Below, piece after piece: positions 1-5,112 of a stretch of 8,261 nucleotides of DNA. The stretch covers positions 1 through 8,261 of the forward strand of contig DBMN01000192.1 in the NCBI GenBank assembly GCA_002298965.1. Reading direction: 5' to 3'. Under the pieces are notes generated by a model, which did no database searches, was not told where the DNA came from, and worked only from the letters and a program-made list of their open reading frames with translations. Origin of the DNA: Rhizobiales bacterium UBA697. Its GTDB lineage: Bacteria > Pseudomonadota > Alphaproteobacteria > Rhizobiales > Ancalomicrobiaceae. The translations under genes and the position numbers were made by a program. Numbering within the stretch: position 1 is the first letter of the stretch; every line of letters begins with the position of its first letter.

Positions 1-20
1 GCGGCGCGCCTCTCGCGCGG

Positions 21-380
21 TCAGCGTGCCGGGCGTCTGGCCGGCGGCTGCGGGGCGGCGGAGGGCGCAGTCGCGCCGTGCCAGCCCTCGAAGGACTTCG
101 GCAGGTCGCCGGCGACGTCGACATGGGCGGCGACGCTGTCCTCACGCAGGGTCTTGTCGGAGAAGCGCAGATCGAGAAGGCGGCCGTCGTCGGTGCGCAG
201 CCGTACGCCGCGTCGACCGAAGGTTCGACCGAGATCCGCCGCGTTCAGCCGGATCTCGCCGCTGCCGGTGATGTCGTGTGGTCCGACGGCGAAGCCGTCG
301 ATGTCGTAGGAGGCCCGGGCGATGTCCCGTCCGTCCGCCGACACGACGCCGTGGCCGTGAAGTCTGCCGAGGTAGCGCAC
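21..380 (-). CDS. Uncharacterised protein, 119 residues, GTG start
   Basis: I recognise no named function. The start is taken as GTG at 380, because GGAGG lies 6 bases upstream. The ATG at 440 would add 20 Arg/Pro-rich residues and run into the preceding gene. From this GTG the protein begins VRYLGRLHGHG. It has a compact, probably beta-rich core (about residues 1-85, with YDIDGF, GSGEIRL and TDDGRLLDLRF) and a Pro/Ala/Arg-rich, likely disordered tail (about 100-119). There is no signal peptide or membrane segment. It lies 25 bases downstream of the 89-residue gene, on the same strand, so it is probably the last gene of a three-gene unit. From memory, similar unnamed proteins occur in Rhizobiales; this is family resemblance only. 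Bases 1-20, beyond its stop, hold nothing I can identify. Confidence 0.72.
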   Translation of the reverse strand: MRYLGRLHGHGVVSADGRDIARASYDIDGFAVGPHDITGSGEIRLNAADLGRTFGRRGVRLRTDDGRLLDLRFSDKTLREDSVAAHVDVAGDLPKSFEGWHGATAPSAAPQPPARRPAR

Positions 381-405
381 CGTGGGCCTCCGATCGAAAC
401 GCCTC

Positions 406-675
406 TCAGGCGGGGCGTGAGTCCGCCTCGAGGATCGCATCCAGTTCCGCCGGGTCGATGGCGACGACCTGTCGGGCCGTCGCGGAGATCTCGATCGCCG
501 GGACGTGCAGCGTGGTGGCCGTGCGGCGGAAGGCGAGGAACGAGATGCCGATGATCTCCTCCTCGTCGGTCACCACCCGGTAGGTTCCGGCAGGCTGGAC
601 GGCGTCGAGCCCGGAGGTCCGGAACGGATGCGACAGGGTGACCAGGGCCTCGCTGGAGCGGATGGACATGGTCAT
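406..675 (-). CDS. Uncharacterised small protein, 89 residues
   Basis: A conserved-looking protein with no known function. The sequence contains a hydrophobic beta-type pattern with QPAGTYRVVTDEEEIIGISF (about residues 27-46) and an acidic C-terminus (IDPAELDAILEAD). There are no transmembrane segments and no catalytic motif. Similar short alphaproteobacterial proteins of unknown role share the pattern 'HPF...QPAGTY.V.TDEE.I'; this is recollection, not a search. The ATG at 675 overlaps the stop of the upstream 45-residue gene as ATGA, which indicates translational coupling. A second in-frame ATG at 669 is an alternative start. Just before the start the sequence is AAGAAGAAGAA, which both encodes the lysine tail of the upstream protein and could serve as a weak ribosome binding site. 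Confidence 0.78.
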   Translation of the reverse strand: MTMSIRSSEALVTLSHPFRTSGLDAVQPAGTYRVVTDEEEIIGISFLAFRRTATTLHVPAIEISATARQVVAIDPAELDAILEADSRPA

Positions 676-809
676 TTCTTCTTCTTGCGATCGTTCATCG
701 CCGCGACCATCGCCTCGCCGGAGTTGGCGGCCACGACGATCACTTCCTTGGGCTTGTCGACCTTCGGTTTTCGGATTTCGCGATTGCCGCGCTTCTGACC
801 CTTGGCCAT
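672..809 (-). CDS. Small basic protein, 45 residues, Lys-rich tail
   Basis: A short gene of 46 codons including the stop. It begins MAKGQKRGNREIRKPK, has a short hydrophobic middle (VIVVAA, about residues 24-28) and ends in RKKKK. A strong ribosome binding site (AGGAGG, 5 bases before ATG at 809) and the 4-base ATGA overlap with the next gene strongly support translation. The protein is highly basic at both ends, which suggests contact with nucleic acid, the ribosome or anionic membrane, but no function is known to me. From memory, small MAKGQ...NRE.KKPK proteins are common in Rhizobiales genomes. Its position after a cold-shock gene is suggestive, but a functional link is inference. Confidence 0.8.
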   Translation of the reverse strand: MAKGQKRGNREIRKPKVDKPKEVIVVAANSGEAMVAAMNDRKKKK

Positions 810-848
810 GACGGCCTCCTCTTCGTCGGTTGAACCCGCACGCGATCC

Positions 849-905
849 GGGGCGGGCGATGCCCGCCCCGCGCAGAACCCGCCGGCGTCTCGTTCGAGGC
901 GCCGG
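849..905 (-). terminator. Two stem-loops downstream of the cold-shock gene
   Basis: Going 3' from the csp stop (916), the first hairpin lies at 882-905. Its arms CCGGCG/CGCCGG and CTCG/CGAG give an 11-bp stem with one mismatch on this strand. The second lies at 849-869, with perfect 9-bp arms GGGGCGGGC/GCCCGCCCC around a 3-base loop. Neither is followed by a run of T. They could terminate or attenuate the abundant csp transcript, or protect its 3' end, while letting some read-through reach the small-gene operon that begins at 809. The function is inferred; the inverted repeats are seen directly. Confidence 0.45.
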
Positions 906-915
906 AGCGGATCGC

Positions 916-1128
916 TCACGCCAGGACGGCGAGACGATCGGCGGAGGTCTTTCCGGTGGCGGGATCGGTCACGAGCTCGAAGCCGAGCTTCTGGCCCGGA
1001 AAGAGATCGCCGATGCCGCTGCGCTCGACCGCCGAGATGTGCACGAAGGCATCCTTCTCGCCGTCGTCGGGCTGAATGAAGCCGAAGCCCTTCTGGGCGT
1101 TGAACCATTTCACGGTTCCGGTAGACAT
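916..1128 (-). CDS. cspA: Cold-shock protein, CspA family
   Basis: A 70-residue single cold-shock domain protein that binds single-stranded RNA/DNA and acts as an RNA chaperone in the cytoplasm. It starts MSTGTVKWFN, carries RNP1 KGFGFI (residues 13-18) and an RNP2 variant AFVHIS (27-32), and ends in the usual beta strands. Length and motifs are typical of the family. The ATG at 1128 is chosen because AAAGGA sits about 7 bases upstream; the TTG two codons earlier (1134) is a less likely start. It is divergent from the unknown gene at 1597 and is preceded by a long, AT-rich leader, as in many cold-induced csp genes. Genomes usually hold several csp paralogues, so the exact paralogue name is uncertain. 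Cold induction is not proven by the sequence. Confidence 0.96.
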   Translation of the reverse strand: MSTGTVKWFNAQKGFGFIQPDDGEKDAFVHISAVERSGIGDLFPGQKLGFELVTDPATGKTSADRLAVLA

Positions 1129-1147
1129 GTTCAATTCCTTTCACGTA

Positions 1148-1175
1148 TTTCCGAAAATCGCTTTTCAGAAAATCG
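1148..1175. repeat. Tandem 13-base repeat in csp leader
   Basis: On the plus strand TTTCCGAAAATCG (1148-1160) is followed 15 bases later by TTTCAGAAAATCG (1163-1175), with 12 of 13 positions identical. It lies 20-47 bases upstream of the csp ATG. Each unit can form a small TTTTC/GAAAA-type stem. It may be part of the leader fold or a protein-binding repeat. Confidence 0.5.
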
Positions 1176-1206
1176 AACGTCGTTCTCAGACAAAACCCAA
1201 TGTTCG

Positions 1207-1224
1207 GCGCAATTTGAATTGCGC
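1207..1224. promoter_or_regulatory. 18-base perfect palindrome in csp leader
   Basis: GCGCAATT and AATTGCGC flank a 2-base centre, giving 8-bp perfect arms. It lies about 80 bases upstream of the csp start. In RNA it would form a stem whose AU pairs near the loop could melt; in DNA it could be an operator for a dimeric regulator. The symmetry is seen directly; either role is inferred. Confidence 0.5.
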
Positions 1225-1291
1225 ACGCTCATCGTTGCGAGCATTCATTCGATCTTTTCATCGTGCGCTCATCGAATAGACTTTGCAATCG

Positions 1292-1320
1292 ATTTCAAAT
1301 TTATTTTCAGACGACATCAA
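1292..1320 (-). promoter_or_regulatory. Candidate csp promoter
   Basis: On the minus strand TTGATG (1320-1315) is followed after 17 bases by TGAAAT (1297-1292). Each hexamer matches 4 of 6 bases of the sigma-70 consensus, in an AT-rich stretch preceded by a T run. It is the best placed pair I could find, but the assignment is by eye. Confidence 0.3.
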
Positions 1321-1596
1321 AAAAACACAGAATTCACCCACCCTCCGGCAAGATTTTCGCGTTCGGCGCTCTCGATTTTCGACAGCAACGGACGCGTTCG
1401 AACCGAGGATCTCGGGACGATCGACGACGCATCGCCCCCGGCACGACGCCGGCGCGGCGACCGGCCTCCGTCGCTCGAAACAACGACCGACATCGCCGCC
1501 GGCGGCTCCGCACGACATCCCCGTCGGCGGCAGACCGGTCGCGCTTCGTTCGGATCCACCCCCGACCTCGACGGCACGGCCCCGAAGGAGCTCGTC
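1321..1596. other. Intergenic stretch upstream of plus-strand gene pair
   Basis: This is the plus-strand half of the divergent csp/unknown-gene region. The first 50 bases are AT-rich and the rest is GC-rich, with Arg/Pro/Ser-biased frames that look non-coding. The only firm element is the AAGGAG ribosome binding site at its end, serving the ATG at 1597. I could not pick a convincing promoter for that gene. Confidence 0.5.
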
Positions 1597-2064
1597 ATGA
1601 ACGACCAATTCCGACTGCGATGCGCAGAGATTCGGCTTCGCCTCCACGAGGTCGACAAGACGATCGAACACATTCAGGCCGGCCCGCTGGCGATGAACGA
1701 CGGTGCGCGCGAGAAGACGGTCGACCGGATGGACCGGATGGACGACCTGATCTCCGACGGCCTGCAGGGCGTCGCCGACGCGAGGGCACGGGTCGAAGCA
1801 TGGATCGATCACGGTCGACCGCAGGCGGATGCCCGCGTTTCGGCCTGGAAGGCGGACGCACGAGGCCTGGACCTCAACGCACGCGCCGACGACGTGGAAG
1901 CCTATGCACTGGCCGTTCTGGAACTCGCCGCAGCGTCGGCGCGCGAATGCGCCCATGCCGTGCTCGAGGCGGTTCTCGCCCGGTCCGACGCGGATCGAGC
2001 CTGTCTGAGCACGGGTCGAGACGACGCCCCGACACATACCCATCCATCGAACCAAGGAGCTTGA
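1597..2064 (+). CDS. Uncharacterised helical protein, 155 residues
   Basis: I do not recognise this protein. The start is ATG 1597, with AAGGAG 6 bases upstream. The protein is rich in Ala, Arg, Asp and Glu and reads as long amphipathic helices: residues about 1-30 with heptad-like Leu/Ile spacing, an acidic KTVDRMDRMDDLISDG stretch in the middle, and an Ala-rich C-terminal helix (YALAVLELAAASARECAHAVLEAVLAR). The last 20 or so residues are polar and probably disordered. It has no signal peptide, membrane span or catalytic motif. It is probably cytoplasmic and may be a coiled-coil or helical bundle. It ends 2 bases before the next gene, so the two are almost certainly co-transcribed. Confidence 0.72.
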   Translation: MNDQFRLRCAEIRLRLHEVDKTIEHIQAGPLAMNDGAREKTVDRMDRMDDLISDGLQGVADARARVEAWIDHGRPQADARVSAWKADARGLDLNARADDVEAYALAVLELAAASARECAHAVLEAVLARSDADRACLSTGRDDAPTHTHPSNQGA

Positions 2065-2066
2065 CG

Positions 2067-2282
2067 ATGAAGACGAAATTCCTGGCCGGCCAAGAGGCCA
2101 CATGGACCCCGGCCCCCTCGGCGCGACCGCAGCGCTGTACCGTGATCCGCGTCATGCCGAGCGAGAACGCCCTGCGGACCTACCGCATCAAGGGCGTCGC
2201 CGATTCCTGCGAGCGCTCCGTTCCGGAAGGATCGCTGTCCGCGTTCCGGCCCTCCGAGCGCGATCGGCTCTTCGGCAACTGA
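2067..2282 (+). CDS. Uncharacterised small protein, 71 residues
   Basis: The start is ATG 2067, preceded by AAGGAG with a 7-base gap, just 2 bases after the stop of the previous gene. The sequence has an N-terminal MKTKFLAGQEATW, a core VIRVMPSENALRTYRIKGVAD and the ending ERSVPEGSLSAF. This layout (F..GQ, then V.R.lP...g...YRIK......ERvv.E..L) matches, from memory, a widespread family of short alphaproteobacterial proteins of unknown role that look like small beta-barrel (SH3-like) domains. It has no membrane or secretion signal. Its stop lies 183 bases from the end of ulaG, which reads towards it. Confidence 0.75.
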   Translation: MKTKFLAGQEATWTPAPSARPQRCTVIRVMPSENALRTYRIKGVADSCERSVPEGSLSAFRPSERDRLFGN

Positions 2283-2430
2283 GGCGACGTCGCGTCGCGA
2301 TGGTCCGTTCCGCCGATCGCGGCGGCGCTCCCGCGGATGCCGTGACGGCGACGCGTCGGGCATCCCGATCCGTCGCCCCGGCCCGGACCATATCCGGTGG
2401 GAGCTCGTGTCCGACGGCACGGCGGATCGC

Positions 2431-2446
2431 CCGGCCCGAGGGCCGG
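2431..2446. terminator. GC hairpin between convergent genes
   Basis: Perfect 7-bp arms CCGGCCC and GGGCCGG are separated by only 2 bases, in the 183-base gap between the 71-residue gene (ending 2282) and ulaG (ending 2466). It lies 20 bases past the ulaG stop. There is no T run on either side, so Rho-independent action is uncertain. The rest of the gap (2283-2430) shows no gene or clear signal. Confidence 0.35.
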
Positions 2447-2465
2447 CGACCCGCCGCGATCGCGA

Positions 2466-3530
2466 TCACAGGAACGAGGGGAAGGGCAGATCCGGCTCGT
2501 TGGTGAAGACGTCGTCGAAGCCGCGCGGATAGTGATAGTCGATCACGTCCTTGTCGGCCGGATAGACGAACTTGCCGCCGACCTGCCAGATGAAGGGCGT
2601 GAAGCCGTAGCGCAGGCGCCGGCGCCGCATCTCCCACAGCGCGGTGATCTCGTTCGCATCCGCCTGGAAGTTCGACCAGATGTCGTGGTGGAACGGGATG
2701 ATCACCTTCGTGTTCAGGCATTCGGCCATGCGGAGGATGTCGCAGGCGGTCATCTTGTCGGTGACGCCGCGCGGGTTCTCGCCGAAGGAGCCGAGCGCCA
2801 CGTCGATGCGGTGCTCGTTGCCGTGCTTGGCGTACATGTTCGAATAGTGCGAATCGCCCGAGTGATAGACGTTTCCGCCCGGCGTCTTGATCAGATAGTT
2901 GACGGCGACGTCGTCCATCTCCTGCGGCAGCTTGCCCTTGGCGGTCTCGCCGTCCTTGAGCGTCACCGCCATGGTGCGGTCGAAGGATTCCAGCGCCAGG
3001 ATCTCGGCATCACCGATCTTCACCGACTGGCCGGGGCGCATGGTGATGCAGCGCTCGGCCGGAACGCCCCACTTCTTCCAGAGATCGGTGCAGCTCTTCG
3101 GACCGATGAAGGGCACCGACGGGTCGCAGTTCTTCAGCACGGCCGCGGCGACGTTGATGTCGATGTGGTCGTTGTGGGTGTGGGTCGAGACGATCGCGTC
3201 GACCTTGCGGATGGCGAAGGGGTCGATGACGAAGGGCGAGACGCGCAGGTTCTGCTGCAGCTTGCGGCAGCCGGTCATGCGGGCCATCTGATGGCCCTCG
3301 GCCATCAGGCCGTTGCCGTGGCTGCGCTTGCCGGTGCCGACCCACAGGTCGATGCAGAGGTTGGTCGAGCCCTCGGTCTTGATCCAGATGCCGGTGCAGG
3401 CGAGCCACCACATGGCGAAGGTGCCCGGCGCCACCACCTCGGCCTCGATCTCCTCGTTCAGCCAGGTGCCCCACTGCGGGAAGGTGCCGAGGATCCAGGA
3501 TTCGCGGGTGATTTGGTCGATCTGGCTCAT
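2466..3530 (-). CDS. ulaG: L-ascorbate-6-phosphate lactonase
   Basis: A cytoplasmic metal-dependent lactonase of the metallo-beta-lactamase fold that hydrolyses L-ascorbate-6-phosphate to 3-keto-L-gulonate-6-phosphate, the first step after PTS import of ascorbate. It is 354 residues long, the same as E. coli UlaG as I recall it, and matches along its whole length. Landmarks are ITRESWIL near the N-terminus, the metal-binding HxHxDH motif HTHNDH (residues 117-122), YHSGDSHYSN (222-231), GSFGENPRG (247-255) and PFHHDIWSNFQ (279-289). AAGGA lies 7 bases before ATG 3530. It is the most 3' gene of the ula set, 285 bases beyond the phosphatase gene, and may have its own promoter. I consider the identity near certain. 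Confidence 0.97.
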   Translation of the reverse strand: MSQIDQITRESWILGTFPQWGTWLNEEIEAEVVAPGTFAMWWLACTGIWIKTEGSTNLCIDLWVGTGKRSHGNGLMAEGHQMARMTGCRKLQQNLRVSPFVIDPFAIRKVDAIVSTHTHNDHIDINVAAAVLKNCDPSVPFIGPKSCTDLWKKWGVPAERCITMRPGQSVKIGDAEILALESFDRTMAVTLKDGETAKGKLPQEMDDVAVNYLIKTPGGNVYHSGDSHYSNMYAKHGNEHRIDVALGSFGENPRGVTDKMTACDILRMAECLNTKVIIPFHHDIWSNFQADANEITALWEMRRRRLRYGFTPFIWQVGGKFVYPADKDVIDYHYPRGFDDVFTNEPDLPFPSFL

Positions 3531-3756
3531 GGTTCGATCCTTTCGATGATCCGTCCGCCCGCCGTGGCACGCGATCGGCCCGGCGCGGTCGCCGGCGTCG
3601 TGGCGGCGATGATCGATCTCGGCGACTTGGGCCCGGCGATCGATCGTTCGACGAACAATATGGACGTCAATTTTGCTCGTGTCGATCTTTTTTCGAACAC
3701 ATAAGCAACATTACCGAAGATAAAACAAACAAAACAAACATTCCGACGACTGAAAC
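3531..3756 (-). promoter_or_regulatory. Upstream region of ulaG, AT-rich with operator-like repeats
   Basis: The part at about 3655-3745 is sharply AT-rich, with tandem AAAC units (3722-3739, plus strand). This is unlike the surrounding GC-rich DNA and resembles a promoter with an upstream T-tract for the minus-strand gene ulaG. Within it are CGGTAATG (3716-3709, minus strand; 6 of 8 match to the ulaA-flanking CGGTATTA), a TTCGAA (3692-3697) and an 11-base palindrome GTTCG-A-CGAAC (3646-3656). I could not choose one -35/-10 pair with confidence. A TTGACG at about 3671-3666 on the minus strand is the best -35 but has no good partner. The remainder, 3531-3645, shows only the ulaG ribosome binding site. 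Confidence 0.4.
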
Positions 3757-3798
3757 GCCGCGGTCCCGAGCGGCCTCCGCCGGTTCGGGTTCCGCGGC
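3757..3798 (-). terminator. Stem-loop terminator after the HAD phosphatase gene
   Basis: The arms GCCGCGG (3757-3763) and CCGCGGC (3792-3798) pair over 7 bp. After a small internal loop, CCCGA (3765-3769) pairs with TCGGG (3785-3789). A short inner hairpin can form in the loop. On the minus strand the hairpin starts 17 bases after the phosphatase stop and is followed by GTTTCAG, then further T-rich sequence. It probably ends or attenuates the ulaA-ulaB-phosphatase transcript before ulaG. Confidence 0.55.
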
Positions 3799-3815
3799 CG
3801 TCGGTCGACGCCGGA

Positions 3816-4637
3816 TCAGGCGAAGAAGACGCGCTCGATGGCTTCGGCGACGCCGTCGGCGTCGTTGCCGGCGACGATCAGGTCGGCCACCGCCTTGACC
3901 TCGTCCTCGGCGTTGCCCATGGCGATGCCGAGGCCGGCGCCCTCGATCATCGAGAGGTCGTTGTGGTTGTCGCCGACGGCGACGATGCGCGCGGCCGGGA
4001 TGCCGCGCTCGGCCGCCCATTCGATCAGCCGCCGTCCCTTGGTGTTGCCGGCGGCGACGACGTCGAGCCGGTTGCGCCAGGAGAACTCGACCGAGAGCCC
4101 GCCCTCGGCCTCGGCCTCCGCGGTCCAGGCGGCGAGCACCGCCGGATCGTCGTGGGAGACGACGAACTTCCACAGGACCGGCACCGTCTCGATCACCGCG
4201 CCGAGGTCGTCGACCCGCTCGATCGTCGGGCGGATCGGCTCGGCGATGCCGGCGGCCCAGGCGGTGAGCGCCTTCATGTGGGCGTTCTCGACCTCGTAGT
4301 TCATCGCCCGATCGCAATAGACCAGCGTGTGGACGCCGTGGCGGCGGCACAGTGCGAGGAGCGCGCGGGCGCGTTCGCGCGAGAGCGGCGCGCCTTCGAT
4401 CACCCGGTCGCCGACAAAGTCGTAGACATAGGTGCCGTTGCAGCAGATCGCCGGCGTGTCGAGCCCCAGCTCGGCATGGAAGGGCCGCGCCGCCACGTGG
4501 TGGCGGCCGGTGACCAGCACGACCTCGACGCCGCGGGCGCGGACGGCGGCGATCGCCTCGGCCGTGCGCGGCGAGACGAGGCCGGCGCGGTCGAGCGTGG
4601 TGCCGTCGAGATCGAGGGCAAGGATGTCGTAGGGCAT
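3816..4637 (-). CDS. ybhA: HAD-IIB sugar/pyridoxal phosphatase, YbhA type
   Basis: A 273-residue Cof-type HAD hydrolase, a cytoplasmic Mg-dependent phosphatase. The core motifs are all present: motif I DLDGT (residues 9-13, nucleophile Asp9 and acid/base Asp11), motif II Thr43 in VTGRHHVA, the CNGTY segment (66-70), motif III Lys200 in GNTKG, and motif IV GDNHND (222-227). The C2-type cap lies between about residues 85 and 185. VTGRHHVA..PF and LDTPAICCNGTY match E. coli YbhA, a phosphatase active on pyridoxal phosphate and on sugar phosphates including fructose 1,6-bisphosphate. The true substrate here is not determined by sequence. AGGAG precedes ATG 4637 by 6 bases. It lies 60 bases downstream of ulaB, on the same strand, so it belongs to the ascorbate PTS operon, which is unusual. 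It is intact and its composition matches its neighbours. Confidence 0.9.
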   Translation of the reverse strand: MPYDILALDLDGTTLDRAGLVSPRTAEAIAAVRARGVEVVLVTGRHHVAARPFHAELGLDTPAICCNGTYVYDFVGDRVIEGAPLSRERARALLALCRRHGVHTLVYCDRAMNYEVENAHMKALTAWAAGIAEPIRPTIERVDDLGAVIETVPVLWKFVVSHDDPAVLAAWTAEAEAEGGLSVEFSWRNRLDVVAAGNTKGRRLIEWAAERGIPAARIVAVGDNHNDLSMIEGAGLGIAMGNAEDEVKAVADLIVAGNDADGVAEAIERVFFA

Positions 4638-4666
4638 GGAAGTCTCCTCGGAACGGGCGACGGCGC

Positions 4667-4683
4667 CGCCCTTCCCGAGGGCG
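4667..4683 (-). other. Small stem-loop between ulaB and phosphatase gene
   Basis: CGCCCT (4667-4672) and AGGGCG (4678-4683) form a 6-bp stem with a 5-base loop in the 60-base ulaB-phosphatase gap. It may tune mRNA stability or translation of the second gene; it is too weak to call a terminator. Confidence 0.3.
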
Positions 4684-4697
4684 CGACGACGGGGACG

Positions 4698-4979
4698 TCA
4701 GGCGAGCCCGGCGTCCTTCACCTTGGTCTCGATCTCCTGTTCGGAGAGCAGGTTCTTCAGCCCGATGATCTTGGTCTTGGGGGTGGCCTTGAAGGTCCCC
4801 GCGAGCGAATCCGAGCAGAAGACCACGTCGTAGTTCTGCGCCTGGCCGAGCGCCTCGCCGACCGACATGTGGCCGACCTCGACGGGAATGCCGAGCTTCT
4901 TGAACACGTTGCCGATCTTCATCTTGATGATCTGCGAGGTGCCCATGCCGTTGCCGCAGGCCGCGATCACTTTCAACAT
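4698..4979 (-). CDS. ulaB: PTS ascorbate-type EIIB component
   Basis: A 93-residue cytoplasmic phosphocarrier of the lactate/ascorbate-type EIIB fold. It receives phosphate from EIIA and donates it to L-ascorbate as UlaA transports it. The phospho-acceptor is Cys8 in the P-loop-like CGNGMGTS (residues 8-15), at the end of the first beta strand (MLKVIAACG). The C-terminal half KTKIIGLKNLLS resembles the matching part of E. coli UlaB (YVVGVRNMLS). Its length is normal for the family. The GGGAG ribosome binding site lies 7 bases before ATG 4979. It lies 133 bases downstream of ulaA, a gap holding two strong stem-loops, and 60 bases upstream of the phosphatase gene. Assignment to ascorbate rests on the neighbours ulaA and ulaG as well as on the sequence. 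Confidence 0.95.
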   Translation of the reverse strand: MLKVIAACGNGMGTSQIIKMKIGNVFKKLGIPVEVGHMSVGEALGQAQNYDVVFCSDSLAGTFKATPKTKIIGLKNLLSEQEIETKVKDAGLA

Positions 4980-5015
4980 CGTCGTTCTCCCTGTCTTCGG
5001 ATCGGAGCCGTCGGT

Positions 5016-5043
5016 GCGGCCCCCGTCGTCCGGAAGGGGCCGC
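5016..5043 (-). other. Stem-loop in ulaA-ulaB gap (ulaB-proximal)
   Basis: Perfect 8-bp arms GCGGCCCC (5016-5023) and GGGGCCGC (5036-5043) surround a 12-base loop, about 37 bases upstream of the ulaB start. It probably forms in the intercistronic RNA and may block 3'-5' decay from either side or partly terminate transcription. Confidence 0.45.
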
Positions 5044-5072
5044 GGTCGCGGTCCCCCTGTGCTGCGAGCGCT

Positions 5073-5102
5073 CTCCGCCCGGACGATGTCGCCCGGGCGG
5101 AG
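5073..5102 (-). other. Stem-loop just after the ulaA stop
   Basis: Perfect 10-bp arms CTCCGCCCGG (5073-5082) and CCGGGCGGAG (5093-5102) surround a 10-base loop, starting 10 bases past the ulaA stop. There is no following T run. Likely roles are mRNA 3'-end stabilisation or partial termination, so that membrane UlaA and soluble UlaB are made in different amounts. The structure is seen directly; the role is inferred. Confidence 0.5.
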
Positions 5103-5112
5103 GCGGTGTTCC

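Larger units (their letters stand above)
1129..1291 (-). promoter_or_regulatory. Long structured leader of the csp gene
   Basis: The segment upstream of csp is clearly more AT-rich than the surrounding genes and has no plausible ORF. It contains a perfect palindrome (1207-1224) and a tandem repeat (1148-1175), listed separately. If the candidate promoter at 1292-1320 is used, the 5' untranslated leader would be about 155 bases. Known csp mRNAs (E. coli cspA) have leaders of about 160 bases that refold with temperature and control translation. A similar thermosensor role here is inference from size, position and structure. Confidence 0.5.

Noticed and set aside
802..1596. N-terminal extension of the 155-residue plus-strand gene back to 802
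   Set aside because: The frame is open by chance, crossing antisense csp and an AT-rich intergenic region. The AAGGAG site before ATG 1597 marks the real start.
2302..2391. Inverted ATGGTCCG / CGGACCAT about 75 bases apart
   Set aside because: Eight-base match at long spacing in GC-rich DNA; no flanking symmetry, no duplication and no link to a mobile element, so likely chance.
2397..3704. Plus-strand open frame of 435 codons antisense to ulaG
   Set aside because: ulaG on the minus strand is full length and conserved; the antisense frame has no recognisable motif and is explained by high GC.
3722..3739. AAAC tandem units as a microsatellite or CRISPR-like repeat
   Set aside because: Too short and without spacers; better read as the AT-rich upstream part of the ulaG promoter region.
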